From NCBI GenBank assembly GCA_029204225.1, contig CM055094.1, positions 66,362,536-66,426,535 of the forward strand: DNA of 64,000 nucleotides. The letters run 5' to 3'. A program made the translations under genes and the position numbers. The stretch is from Diphasiastrum complanatum (lineage: Eukaryota; Streptophyta; Lycopodiopsida; Lycopodiales; Lycopodiaceae). The notes beneath the pieces were generated by a model. The model saw only the letters and a list, made by a program, of their open reading frames with translations, was not told the DNA's origin and made no database searches. Of the stretch, positions 38,745 to 51,730 are shown piece by piece (positions within the stretch are counted from its first letter, which is position 1; the number at the start of each line of letters is the position of its first letter).

Positions 38745-41700
38745 CTAGCTTGGTTCAATCATTGCTTTACTAATCACTCCAAGTGATGATCTGAACTTCA
38801 TAAAAGGTGTCTTTTGAAGTGGTTTAGTAAGTAGATCAGCTACACATTCATTGCTTGGAACATGCTCCAAAGCAATCTCCTTGGCTTGCACCATTTCTCT
38901 GACAAAGTGATGGCATATCTCAATGTGCTTAGATCTTGCATGGAAGATTGGGTTAGATGCAAGGTGTTGGGCTGATATATTGTCATTGTAGATGATTGGT
39001 GCCTCCTCTGAATCCATGATCTTTAGTTCCACCAATAATCTCTTGATCCAAAGTAACTCCTTTGTAGTGGTTGTCAAAGCTTTGTACTCGGCCTCGGTTG
39101 AAGATAGAGATATAGTTTCTTGCTTTTTTGAAAGCCATGAAACCACACCTTCTCCTATGAAAGTTGAATAGGCACTTGTTGATTTCCTATCCCTCTTGTC
39201 CCCTGCAAAATCTGAATCACTAAATGCATGAAGGTTAATCACATCTCCTCTATATAGAATCCCAAAATCCAATGTACCCGAGATGTATCTTAGAATACTC
39301 TTAGCCTTTTTCCAATGGATATTCAATGGCTTTTGCATGGATTGGCTCAACCTACATACACTAAAGCTAAGATCTGGTCTAGTTATAGTGATCCACATTA
39401 AGGAACTTATAAGTTGCCTAAACAAAGTGATGTCCATGAAGGATCTTTCATCATCTTCATTTGGCACTTTTACATCTTGCTCCATTGGTGTGTCAACACT
39501 TTTGCATACTTCCATCTTAAACTTCTTCAAAAGACTTTGAGCATAGTTTACTTGACTTATAAAGATAAAATCAGACCCTCTAAGTACTTCTATGCCTAAG
39601 ATGAAGTGAAGACACCCTAGATCTACCATCTTGAACTCTAAGGATAGATCTATCTTGATTTTTTCAATACCATCAACACTATTTCCACTAATGATGATGT
39701 CATCTACATAAATGAGTAAAAGTACAATACCAACATCATCAAACTTAATGTAAAGAGTAGGATCATATTCACTTTGAACAAAAGAAAGTGAAATAAGATA
39801 GCAATGTAGTCTTGAATTCCAAGATCTCGAGGCTTGCTTCAAGCCATAGATGCTTCTTTGGAGATGGCATACTTTGTTCTCCATTCCATGCTTGATGAAC
39901 CCTTGTGGCTGCTCCATATAGATATCCTCTTCCAAAAAACCATTCAAGAAAGCATTAGAGACATCCATTTGACATAGAATCCATCCAAAATGTGATGCAA
40001 GTGCAATGATTAGTCTTATTGTGACCATCTTGGCCACGGGTGCAAAAGTTTCCTCATAGTCTATCCCTCTCTCTTGAGCATAACCTTTTGCAACTAATCT
40101 TGCTTTATGTTTGTTAACACTCCCATTTGCATTCAACTTAAGCTTGAAGACCCACTTGCATCCTATTACATTCCTTTGAGGTCTCTCAACAAGCAACCAA
40201 GTTTCAATCTCAATCAAGGCATCATACTCATCCAACATAGCTTTATACCATTCTTTGGAGTTCAATGCATCTTCAACATTAGACGGTTCTTCAAAACTAG
40301 ATAAAGCATAAGAAGTGGATGAGATACCCTCAACTTGCTGTCCTTTGCCTTGATATGTGAGCCTTGATGGCTCCACTTTTGCCCTTGAAGATCTCCTTGG
40401 TGTGATAGGTGGGTTTGGTGCTTGCTCCTCCATGAGCTCCTCCTCAAAACCAAGATCTTGCTCCTCGGCCATCTTCTTCTTGATTGTTGGAGCACTTGAG
40501 CCTTCTTCAAGCATATGCATATGATGTTCATCAAAGATGACATCCCTTGAAACAACAAATTTGTTCAAGGATGGGAGATAGACTTTGTAGCCCTTGCTTG
40601 AGCTTGCATATCCAAGCATGATCCCTCTTGTGGAAGATGGATCCTCCTTGGTTCTTGTTTCCAATGGCACATGCACATAACATATACACCCAAAAACTTT
40701 CAAGTGATTAAGATTGGGTTTCTTTCCATACAACATCTCATAAGGAGTTTTGCCTTCAATTGCTTTGCAAGACACCCTATTCATCAAGTAGTTTGCACAT
40801 ACAAGAGACTCACCCCAAAAGGATTTGGGCAAACAAGCATCTAATCTTAAAGCCTTAGAACATTCACATAATGTTCTATTCCTTCTTTCAGCAACTCCAT
40901 TTTGTTGAGGAGTGTAAGGACAAGAAGTCTCTTTCTTGATCCCTTCCTCCTCACAAAAGGCCTTGAACTCATTGGAGATGAATTCTCCACCATTGTCACT
41001 TCTAAGAATCTTGATGCTATGATTATGATGATTTTCCACAAACAACTTGAACTTTACAAAAGTATCAAATACTTGAGACTTGAAGGAAAGTAATAACACC
41101 CAACAATATCTTGAGTAGTCATCAATGAAGGTTAAGAACATGGATGAACCTCCATTAGATTTGGTGCTAGCAATGTGCACATCCGAGTGTATGAGTTCAA
41201 GAGGATGAGATGACTTTGTGATGGAGTTAGGAAACACCTTCTTATGTGCCTTGGATAAGGCACAAGCTTCACAAACCTTGTCTTCCTTCCCAATAGACCT
41301 TGGTAGGCCTAAAGCATACTCCTCCTTGATCATAGCCTCCATGGAACCCGAGTTGACATGTCCAAGTCTTTTGTGCCATAAAGTAAAGATAGATATCTTG
41401 CTCTTCTCGGCCAACATGACAACATTAGTATCTACAAATGCATCCAGCTTATAAAGTTTGCCAAGTCTAGTGCCCTTAGCCACTATCTTACCCTTCTTCT
41501 TGATGAAACATTCATTTGAAGCAAAGTCAACATTGAAACCATTATCTACCATTTGGCCAACACTTAGTAGATTCTTTGTTATTGTAGGAATGTACAAAAC
41601 ACCTTCTATGTTGATCTTTTTGAAAGATCCTAAGCAAAGGGGAATGCTACCAACTCCTTCAATCTTACAAGCTTCATCATTTGCTGTATAGATAGACTTT

Positions 41701-42714
41701 ATAGGTCCATCATAAGATAAGAGAGAAGAGAAAAACTCCCTTTTACTAGTCATGTGTGAACTAGCACCCGAGTCAATCCACCAAGGATCTTCTCCTTTGA
41801 AGCTTGTTAAAGAAAATATGGACATCATGAGAGAGTCCTCATGTGAACTCTCCTCCTCCTCCTCTTTGCTCATGTTGGCTTGGCTTTGATCTTGCTTCCT
41901 CTTGAAGCATTCCGAGGCATAATGCCCCATCTTGCTACAGTAGTAGCACTTCACCTTTGATTTGTCCTTCTTGACTTTGGTGGTTGATGGAGATGCCTTT
42001 GAGGGTCCTTCTTGGTCCTCAAGCTTTGTAGACTTCTTGAATGTTGATACTTTGCCTTTGGACTTGCCTTTGCCTTTGGTGAAGAGAGCTTGGTCATCTC
42101 CACCTTGGATGGAAAGCCTATCCATCCTCTCTTGCATTTGGCTCCTTCTTGATTCCTCGGCCATGAGTGTGCCTTGAAGTTCTTCAAGTATGGGTAGCTT
42201 ACCCATAATTGCATATCCCTGAACCAAATTGTCAAATTCAAAGCTTAGTCCATTCAATATGAGTTGAACAAGCTCTTCATCCTTGATAGGATCACCTATA
42301 AAGGCTAGCTCTTTGTTCAATTCCTTTACTCTTAGGACAAAAGTATGTGCACTCTTTCCTTTCTTTTGATAGCTTCTATAGATTTGATTCTTCAAATCTA
42401 ACATTCTAGTTTGGTTCTTGGATTCATAGACCTTTTGCAAAGTCTCCCAAGCATCTTGAGCTGAAGTGCAATCTCCTACCTCTCTTAAGAGTTCATTTGC
42501 AACATTCATTTTTATGCAATGTAGTGCAACATTGCACCTCTTGATGTATTTGGTTTTTTTCTTGAGGATGAATAGGTTCACCCTCCTTACCATTTACAAT
42601 TTCCATCAGATCTTGCATGATCATGATGGATTCCATTCTAACTTTCCATATGGAATAGTTAGTTTTGTTGAGCCTTTCATTAGTATCCAAAAGATATGCA
42701 TTTATAGATGCCAT
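38745..42714 (-). CDS. Copia gag-pol polyprotein with one gag frameshift
   Basis: The main frame, 42593-38745, encodes 1282 residues. Order: gag; CCHC zinc knuckle at about 215-228 (CYYCSKMGHYASEC); protease (WWIDSGASSHM, about 271); integrase zinc region (LWHKRLGHVN, about 405); integrase core with [14 protein letters not shown] and NGVAERRN supplying D, D and E; reverse transcriptase at about 797-1040 with IYVDDIIISGN; RNase H to the end (SLSSTEAEYKA, SNPIFHARSKHIE). The natural gag start lies upstream at 42714 in another frame (MASINAYLLDTNERLNK). The two frames meet at a run of seven T near 42552-42558, so a one-base slip in that homopolymer is the likely lesion. Otherwise the reading frame is complete, which agrees with the near-identical LTRs. 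The element could still be copied in trans. Confidence 0.95.
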
Positions 42715-43512
42715 CTAGTCTCCTAATCAAGGACTTGACACAAATGAAGGTTACTTCTATTGATTTGATTGAAGGTCTACCTTATCCCACTTCTTAGGGA
42801 CCTGAAAAGATCAGTAATAGACTTCCTATAAAGATCTAAGAATGATCTCTAACAAAATCAAATCATAGAATACTAGAAACAATGCACTTGCTTGATTGAA
42901 GTAGACAATACTAGTAGAATTGCCCCTCTTTCTATAAAGAACATTAAAGCTTCCAAATGATCTGATCAAGAGTGAATTTTAGCAACCTAATATACTTCCA
43001 AAATCACTTGTAAAAGATCTAAATGGAACTTAATGAGGATGCAACATAATCTACTATCCAATCACAAGCAAAAAATGATCAAAATTGATGAAAAATTGAT
43101 CTAATTTGGTGCATAAGTCAAGCAATGGTTGGACTGAACCTAAATCACTTTAGGAGGTGCCTACTACACCTTAGAACAGCCTTGAAGAGTCCCCAAAACT
43201 CTGATCTTCCCTCTCCTTGAATGCTAGAAAGCCTCCTCTATGAAATCACCTCCAAAACTCGCTTAGAAATCAATGCTTGGAGCAAACAAAACTTGCTATC
43301 TTGGTAATGTGAATTGAATTCAACTTTGCCTCTGGTTTTAGACACCTAAACACCTGCAAATGAAGTCACACAACACCAATCTCCAATGTATTTGACTCAC
43401 TTTGAGTTCTAGAATCAATACTAGATGCTAAGATCCAATCTACACAAGATTTAGATCAAAAATTGTGATCAAATTGAATGAAAACCAAGGATTTAGCTCA
43501 TTTCAGCCTTTA

Positions 43513-43525
43513 GGCTCTGATACCA
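43513..43525 (-). promoter_or_regulatory. tRNA-iMet primer-binding site of the young Copia element
   Basis: Minus-strand reading TGGTATCAGAGCC lies immediately inside the 5' LTR. Confidence 0.95.
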
Positions 43526-44197
43526 TGTAAAAATTACAGCAAATAAGGATCCTAAAACACTTGAAATGATGAGGAAAACAATAGATTATGATTTCATAAG
43601 ATTAGCACAAGTTGAACCATCAAAAATCTATGCTTGAACCTCACTAAATGGCCCAAATCCTTGAAGAAGGCTTCACACGTGTGAAAGTACGGCCTCCCAC
43701 AGTCTGAGTACTGTACACCAGACCTACATTCAATCCCATAATCATTAGTAATCACAAGTACTCAAACAATTATGAACATAGAGAGCAATTGCACCATTAT
43801 GAGAGAAAAAACATGAAATTGCTTGATTGATTTTGGTGAGATATCATCACCTATATATACATGATCCATCACGGTTTTGGGCAGGTATGAGTAGCCCTAA
43901 ACCTATCCCTAATGCTAATTTTGGTGGATCTTTCATCCCTACCAAGTTAGGGTTGGAATCTTGGAGATCCCTCAACAATGCAAAAACTACCAAAAATAGC
44001 TCCTATTTTTTCTCCCTTGTATCTAAGCATAATTTGGACTCATTCCAAAGGTTCTAACACTTAGGTCTACTTGAGAACATCCTTATGAATGGAATCCTAT
44101 GCTATTTGGCACGTGTGACAAGCCACATCATGACCATCTAACTATTTACAAGTCATATGACCAAAACTAGTCAAGCTAGAATTGTGAATTTTTAACA
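43526..44197 (-). repeat. 5' LTR of the young Copia element
   Basis: The 672-bp LTR would hold the element's promoter. Its partner is at 38049-38730. Confidence 0.95.
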
Positions 44198-45049
44198 AAC
44201 TGGGATTGAAGCGGGAAGGGAGGCTTGCAAGCAAGCATGACAATTCAATCTAAAGTATAACAACTTGTTAAAAAATTGCGTCTTGATTTTCAAGGGGGGT
44301 TCCAACCCTAAATTATATGGATATATGGGAAAGTAAAAAGGAATGCTCTTGTCAAAGAGGAGTGCGCCTTTGCATTCAGGGAATCATATGATTGTATTAG
44401 TCGATGAATTTTTGACACATATAAACTTCTTGTTTGTCAGAAATATAAAAAATGTATTCACCCTTAATCCTAAACTTGATTATTGTCTTGCTAATTAATG
44501 TTCATGCAAAGTGGGCATCAAGACATAATGATCAATAAGAGTCAATTTAAATAACATCAAAACTTTTGGCACTTGCATGAGATCGAATTGAGGTAATCAG
44601 GGACTGATTGAACTTGCATGTGGGTGTGATCCATCAGTACATGTCAAAAAAGTCAAAAAATGGTCCAAAAACATGGTTTTTTTTATGTAATTTTCACTTT
44701 TTGGACATATTGAATTATTTTCTATATTGTAAAATTTGCATGCATATTCTTAGAAATGAATTGAAGCAATCTATTGGCTTTAATAAGGTTTAGTTGGTTG
44801 TAGGTAATGTAGGGAGTCATGAAAAATATAAATTAGTGTAATTTTGTTGTTTTTTCGGCAATTCTTTTTACATAACTTGAAGCGTGAAGGACAATATACA
44901 AGCTGAATGTTTAATGGAATCACCTCTAAGTCAAGTCATCATACATGTATTTTGGTTCATGGAGGCTTCAACAACAATTTATTGAACTTTTCTAGCTTGG
45001 TGTCCATAGATCACTCTTGGATCTGATAGAATCACCACCTTTTAGGCCA
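44198..45049. other. no gene recognised; right flank of the Copia insertion
   Basis: AT-rich. The part near 44600-44770 resembles 28220-28370 in word order (ACTTGCATG, AAACATGGTTTTTT, TTTGCATG). Each lies upstream of a Ty3/Gypsy RT relic, so both may be leader sequence of the same Gypsy family. Confidence 0.4.
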
Positions 45050-45655
45050 ATAGATTACAAAATTGAGCTATGTCTTCCCATCTCTTGAGAACCTTATCTA
45101 CTTTCTCAAAAGAAAGAGATAGAAATTACTAACTGAATTGATAATTATCTTAAGATGGAATATATAAAACCCAATAAATCACCTTGTGCTCTTGTTCAGC
45201 TAAAAGTAAAAAAAGATGGAGGCTTCCAAATGTGTTTGGATTACAAGGAATTAAACATAGTAACTATCAAAAATAAATATACACTGCCTAGGATGGATGA
45301 TCTAGTAGATCGATTGGGTGGAGCTTAGAATCATTTACCATCAAATTAGAATTCATCCAAGTGATGTACAAAAAGCTAGCTTTCGGACAAAGTTTGACAT
45401 TATGAGTTCTTAGTACTTCCATTTGGTTTAACGAATGCACCTATGACATTTCAATAGATGACCAATTCTTATTGTCCTTATCCATAGTAGAACTTTTAAG
45501 GAGCATGTAAAGCATAACAAAACTGTCTTGCGGATTTTTAGAAGAGAAAAACTTTATGCTAGATAATCCAAGTGTGAATTCTTTAAGCATGAACTAATAT
45601 ATCTTGGTCATACGGTCACCCCTAAAGGGTTGAAGATAAAATTATAGTAGTGGTT
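45050..45655 (+). pseudogene. Ty3/Gypsy reverse transcriptase relic
   Basis: The sequence reads [38 protein letters not shown], then decayed blocks, then KHELIYLGHTVTPKGLKI. These are the fingers/palm start and the late part of a Ty3/Gypsy RT. The catalytic YLDD region is lost, and several stops and frameshifts are present. It is closely related to the relic at 30380-30720. Confidence 0.8.
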
Positions 45656-45961
45656 GAGTGGTTGATATCAAAAATAGTTAGATAAGTTAAATATTTTCTT
45701 AGAATTGTAGTTTTCTTAACTCGTTCATTTAATGTTGAAGACATTAAAGATGGCCAGGTTCTTAATGTACTTCAGATACTTGGCATTCAAATGTAAAATA
45801 GAAAACATGATTGGTACCCTTTGATCTGGTTTTGAGCTACTACGCAGAATGAGTGGTTTTGCAAGTGATGCAGTCTGTGTCAAGAACACGAGAAAGATAT
45901 GCAGGATAACAAAAAGAAATTATAAATTTCAATGAGTAAATTGTGAGCTTAATTCCCAACA
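45656..45961 (-). other. probable 3' LTR remnant of the minus-strand Copia relic
   Basis: The right edge ends TTCCCAACA at 45961. On the minus strand the LTR would begin TGTTGGGAATTAAGC, directly after a polypurine tract (45962-45973, AAGGGGGAC-like). I cannot place its other end. Confidence 0.5.
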
Positions 45962-48030
45962 GTCCCCCTTAAGATCACGGTTGGTGCCTTGAGTATCTTT
46001 GTTAGGTTTAGCATGTTGGAAAATTTCTGATGCTTGATCCTGGTAAGAGCTTTAGTGAAGATGTCTGCTACCATTTCGGATGTGGAGCCATATTGAAGAG
46101 TCACTTGTCCTGAGAAAACCCTTTTTCAGAATGAAATGATGTTGGATTTCGATGTGCTTTGACTTGCCATGAATTTTGGGATTCATGGATAGTGAAATAC
46201 AACTCATGTTATCGCATAGAATGGTAGTAGCATTGAACTGAGTGCGATGTAGATCATGAAGTAATGATCTGACCCATATAGCTTCTTTGAAAGCTTGGCA
46301 TGCTGTGATTTATTCTGCTTCAGTTGAAGAAAGCACCACTGATTTCTGCGTTCTTGAATTCCATGAAACCGATCCCCCTACCAAAAAGAAACAAAACCCA
46401 ATAGTGGATTTTCTAGTTGAGACATTTCCTTTTCAATCTGAGTCGGAGTAGCCTCGAAGGACCATAGGGTCGATAATATTTCCATCATAGCATAAAATGT
46501 GATCTAAACTCCCTTGAATATATTTCATCACTCTCTTTAATGCTTTCCAATGTAAGATCTTAGGATTAGACATGAATTGACTCAATGTGCTAACAGTGTA
46601 TGCCAAATCTGGTCTAGTGCACAACATTGCATGCATTAAAGATCCTATAAGTGAATGATAAGGATACTTGGACAAGTCAAGTATCTCACTTTTGGTGCAC
46701 AAGAACGTTTAGTCAATACCATGGCTAGATCCATTGGTGTATCAATCAGTTTGCAATCAGACATGTGAAATTTTTCTGCTAGCTAAGATAGACTTTCTTA
46801 TGCAATCAATCTCTAGTGATGTGTATTCCTAATAATGATTGAACAGTGCCTAGATCAATCATGTCAAACTCTTTTGACAGATCACTCTTAGTAGTGTGCA
46901 ACAATGATGTGTTGTTAGACAAAATAAATGCATCATCTATATATAGAGCTATATGCACTGAATTGACACATATGAATTGTTTGCAAATCCTAATTGAATG
47001 AGATAAGTGTTGATTCTTTTGAACCAAGCTCTTGCGGCCTATTTCAAGTCGTAGATTGCTTTGTGTAGTTTGCACACTTTGTGCTCTTGGCCTTTGACTT
47101 CAAATCCTTCTGGTTGGAATATATATAGCTCCTCTTCGACATTGTCATTGAGAACGATTGTCTTGACATCCATTTGATGCATCTCGAGGTCTTCCACCAC
47201 TGCTCGTGCAATGAGAGTCCTGATTGACTACATTTTGACAATAGGACTGAAGATTTCTTGATAATTCACTCCTTGGACTTGAGTGAATCCTTTAGCCACT
47301 AGCCGTGCTTTCCATTTTCCAATGGAACCATTAGAGTTAATCTTCTTCTTGAAGATCCACTTCGTATCAATAATTCTCTTGTGAGTGGGGAAGTCGACCA
47401 GTATCCAAGTCTGGTAGGTCAAAAGTGAGTTATACTCGCTTTCCATATCTTCTTGCGACTTCACAGCATCCTTGGAGTTAGTTGCTTCGGTCAGGGTCTC
47501 TGGATCTTCTGATGAAGTCCAGAATGATTGAGGTGTATACCTCTCAGGAACTATTTGAGTTCTCAAGGATCTTCGAACATTCTGTTGATCAGATTGGAAT
47601 GGTGTCTCTGGTGTCTCTTCTTGAATGTGTCCAGATTTGCTCGAGCTAGCTTGGTCTGGTTTGGTGATAGGTGTTGTGTCAGTTAGTGACAGGTGACATG
47701 TGACAGGTGTTGTGTCGATTGCTCGGCTTCTGTTTGCAAAAGAGACATCACGAGTAAAAGATTTTATGTTGTGTAACATAGGATGAAATGATACAACATC
47801 ATTTGTAAACGGTTGTTTGAAGTCATAGAATGTATCTTCTTTGAAGATTACATCCCTTGAAACAAATGCTACATTGGTGGATGGATCATAAACTTTATAA
47901 GCTTTACGTTTATCAAGATAGCCAATGAAGATGCATTTATTTGACCTCTCGTCCAGTTTCTTCCTAAGTTGTTTAGGAACATGAACAAAACATATACAAC
48001 CAAAAAATTTCAGATGGTTGACACTAGGCT
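45962..48030 (-). pseudogene. Copia polyprotein relic (end of integrase through RNase H)
   Basis: From right to left the minus strand gives KPSVNHLKFFGCICFVHVPK near 48000 and a linker with SRDVIFKEDTFYDFK. RT blocks follow (KINSNGSIGKWKARLVAKGF near 47320, LYIDDAFILSNN near 46935, FDMIDLGTVQSLLGIHITRD near 46810), then TRPDLAYTVSTLSQFMSNPK near 46590 and a decayed RNase H. It ends at a polypurine tract at 45962-45973. Stops and frameshifts occur at about 47228, 46702-46806 and 46433. The right edge stops within integrase, where Helitron sequence begins about 50-100 bp later. Confidence 0.85.
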
Positions 48031-48137
48031 TGTGTCCGACTCCAGAGGCAGAGTCTAGATCAGCTAGAGCTAGACGATAGGGGCACAGATTTCAGGCGAA
48101 GAGAAGAGCTTTAGAAAGGGTTGGTAGGTTATTTGAG

Positions 48138-51100
48138 GTGGGCAGATCGCCCCTGACTCCATCCCATCATGATTTGGGATGGATGGAGTTTGCATGTGGT
48201 TGTTGTTCGGCCTTGCGATGGAAAGCAAAAAGGAATAGCCGTTTCTGTTGCATGAAAGGCAAGGTGCGTTTGCCTTTGATGCCATCACTGCCTTCTGAGC
48301 TATTTCGTTTGTACACGTCCTCTGATGACATGGGAGCTCATTTTAGGAAGAGCGTTCGGAGTTACAATAACTCATTGGCATTCGCATCTCTTGGGGTGAA
48401 TCTGGATAGATCCATCTCCAACTCCGTAGGCGGCACATACACGTTTCGAGTGTCTGGGTGGTTGTACCATCACACTGATGGTTTGTTGCCATCAGATAGG
48501 CCTTCCTTTTCGTAGATTTACTTCATGGATGGTGATGATTTGCAGATGGATTAGAGATTATCTCTGAACCTCGAGCTTAGGCGTGATGTTCTCTCTGTTT
48601 TGCAGAGCATGATGGTGGATGTGAGTCCATTTGCGCAACGTTTTAAGAATGTTGCGTAGATCATGCGGGAGAACGTCACAAAGGATATTCGTCTCCGCAT
48701 AGTATCGGGTTGTTCGCAGAGTAGAGTGAGCAGGCAATTCAATGCTCTCACGAGCAATGAGATTGCAGTGCTTATGCCTTTAGACGAGACCCCGAGCGAC
48801 GAAATGCGTGACATCATACTGCATTCCATTCAGGATGGTTTTCAGTTCATCACACAACATCATTCGTCATATGATGCATTGCATTTTGTACTGTTATTTC
48901 CATTTGGTACCGATGGGTGGTATCCGAAAATCCCACATGTGCATGTCAGAGATGACGCACGTGTCGATGATGGTGTCGATAACGGTGTACTTTCTGATGC
49001 CTTTGAAGAGCATTTGGAGGGTAGTCACAAAACTGTCATCGTTCGAGAGATTTACTGCTATCATTAACAGGTTCGTGCAGAGCATGTTTCACCGATCCAT
49101 CTGGGTGGAAGGCTGCTGCAAGAGTATACGTGTGACATGATGACAAAGATGGTGCAAAATAACATGAATTACTACTACAATAATCAGCATATTTTTTGTA
49201 GAGAAATTCGTAGTGGTATTGTTGATGTCGTGGGAGCTCATTCCTCTAGCGACATAGGAACGCGTGTAGTGCTTCCATCTTCATACATCGGTTCACCGCG
49301 TCATATGCATAAGCAATACCAAGATGCTATGGCCGTCGTTAGGGAGTTGGGTTCTCCCGATTTGTTTATCACGATGACGGCGAACCCAGATTGGTTGGAG
49401 GTGAGGAGAGAGTTGCGATTCCAACAGAAAGTTGCAGATAGGCCTGATTTGGTATCAAGGGTTTTTAGCATGAAGCTTCAACATTTGATCGACCTACTGA
49501 AGAACGATGGTATTTTTGGGCGCATTATAGGGAGGCTGCATGTCGTGGAATTCCAGAAGAGAAAATTGCCTCACGCCCACCTATTAATTATATTAGAGGA
49601 GCGGAACAAACCCATCACGGGAGGATTTAAAGTCCTCATTGAACCTAAGAACAGACTATGTCATATTAGTTGAGATTACGATCGTATTGTGTGTGCGAAG
49701 GTTCATGTGAAGGAGGAAGATCCGGAGTTGTACGAGATAGTGAGGACATGTATGATGCACGGCCCATGCGGAACAACTTTTCCAAATGCACCATGCATGA
49801 AGGATGGAAAGTGCTCGAAGAACTACCCAAGGAATTTCATTGATGAAACATTGGTGGTGAAAGGGTATGTTTCATATAGGCGGAGGGAGAACGAAGTGAC
49901 GGTGCGTTCACATGGAGTGGAGTTAGATAACAGGTGGGTTGTACCGTACAACAGGTGGTTGACACTACATTTTCAGTGCCACTTGGACGTGGAGGTATGT
50001 GTACATATACGTAGTGTGAAGTATTTGTACAAGTACGTGTACAAGGGACCTGATATGATTACGGCAGGGGCTGTAGAGGACGGTGGTCAGACATCAGGAC
50101 GAGTGGATGAGATAGGGCAATTTCTTAATGCTCAATACTTCTCAGCCAGTGAGTCGTGTTGGCGATTGTTGGGGCTTTCTATGGGTGCTCATAAGCCCGT
50201 GGTGACCCAGTTGGTAGTTCATCTCCTTGGACAAGAATTGGTGTACTTAAGAGAGGGAATGGATTTAGAGGAGGTCGTAGATGGGCGTTCAGGTATCACT
50301 TTGACGACATTCTTTGAGCTGAACAGAAGTGGTGATTCAGAGGCTGGAGAGTTGTTGTACTAGGACTTGCCGAGACACTATTGGTATAACAAGAGAACGC
50401 GTAGGTGGACCCGTCGAATCAACATGCAGACGAACCCTACCATTGGTCGCATGTATTTTGTACACCCATCCGAAGGGGAGAGGTTCTATATGCGAGTTGT
50501 TTTGGCTCATGTCAGAGGTGCAACCAGCTTTGAGGACTTGCGCACGGCTGATGGTGAGTTGTTTCAGTCATTCAGAGATGCTTGCAGACATAGACTTTTT
50601 ATAAATGACGCAAATGAGTGGAGTTGCTGCTTGCACGAGGCGGTGTCATGGGGCACTCCATTGTAGCTTCGTCTCATGTTCACTGTGCTTCTTTTGACAT
50701 GTGTCCCTTCCGACCCATTGGAGCTCTGGAGGAGCATAGAGCCACATTTAGTTGAGGATTATGCACACGAGTTAGGATAGCCAATAACGTGCGAGACCAT
50801 TTTTGTGAGTCAGGTTTTGGTAGACAGAGCTATTCTTGATGTGGAGTCGCACATGCAGGCAGCTGGAAAGTCGTTGGTGAATTTTGGGTTTAGGGTCCCC
50901 GATGCCGTTTTTGGTTCATCTACATTGTTTTGTGAGGAGATGTTTGTCGACGAGAACCCTTCAGAGGTTGAGGTTGACATCGAGAGATTGAACGTGGATC
51001 AGCGAAAGATTTTTGACCGTGTAGTACATGAGCATGTTGTTCGGAGAGTGGGTGGAGTGTTTTTTGTAGATGGTCTGGGTGGTACAGGCAAGACACACCT

Positions 51101-51720
51101 TTATAGTGTCATGTTGTCATACGTGCGTGCACAAGGGTGGATAGCATTGGCAGTTGCATCGAGTGGGATTGCTGCATTGTTGATGAAAGGTGGTAGGACC
51201 GCACACTCTCGGTTTAAAATTCCTCCGACGGAATTGAATGAGAGCTTGACATGCAACATTTCTAAGCAATTTGTATTAGGTACGCTTTTGATGGCGTGTC
51301 GACTGATCATTTGGGATGAGGATCCCATGGCGCATAAGTATGCTATAGAGTGCGTAGATCAATCTCCACGAGATATATTGAGTATCGACGTTCCATTTGG
51401 AGGAGTTCCAGTGTTTTCGAGGGTGATTTTTGACAGATTCTACTAGTGGTGCCACGTGGAAGTCGGGCGCAGATTGTCAATGCTTCGCTGAAGTGTTCGC
51501 TTTTGTGGAAACACATGGAGGTGCATAAATTGACAAAGAACATGCGCGTCATGGACGTGGAGGGTGGCAATAAGGATGAGCCATTGAGGTTTGCAGATTA
51601 TTTGTTGAGTGTGGGAGATGGTCGTGAGCCCACATTCGTGCATCATGATTTGGACCTGATTTCTCTGCCAGAGGGCATGCATAGTTTGCAATTGTTGAAT
51701 GCAGAGTTATCACAATGTTG
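48138..51720 (+). pseudogene. Helitron Rep-PIF1 helicase, inactivated by in-frame stops
   Basis: One frame runs from 48138 to 51446 with about eight stops but almost no frameshift; a single shift near 51440 connects to 51446-51720. Helitron_like_N region: GKVRLPLMPSLP, HFRKSVRSYNNSLAFASLGV. Rep: DLFITMTANPDW near 49360; the HUH motif as FQKRKLPHAHLLIIL near 49550; the two-tyrosine motif KYLYKYVYKG near 50022. PIF1-type helicase: GLGGTGKTHL near 51076 (Walker A) and LIIWDEDPMA near 51305 (Walker B, with Asp where Ala is usual). The C-terminal helicase motifs V and VI are absent. Rep nicks and joins DNA ends during rolling-circle transposition. Several stops are TAG where the family has Gln. 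Confidence 0.9.
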
Positions 51721-51730
51721 TTAAGATCAT

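Larger units (their letters stand above)
38049..44197 (-). mobile_element. young full-length Ty1/Copia retrotransposon
   Basis: Two LTRs (38049-38730 and 43526-44197) bound the element. Five-bp target duplications AACTG flank it (38044-38048 and 44198-44202). LTRs begin TGTTAAAAATT and end AATTTTTACA on the element's strand. A tRNA-iMet primer-binding site and a polypurine tract are in place. By eye the LTRs differ by five substitutions and one 10-bp duplication (a repeated CATCAAAATC-type word), so the insertion is recent. The polyprotein is open except for one frameshift in gag. Confidence 0.97.
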
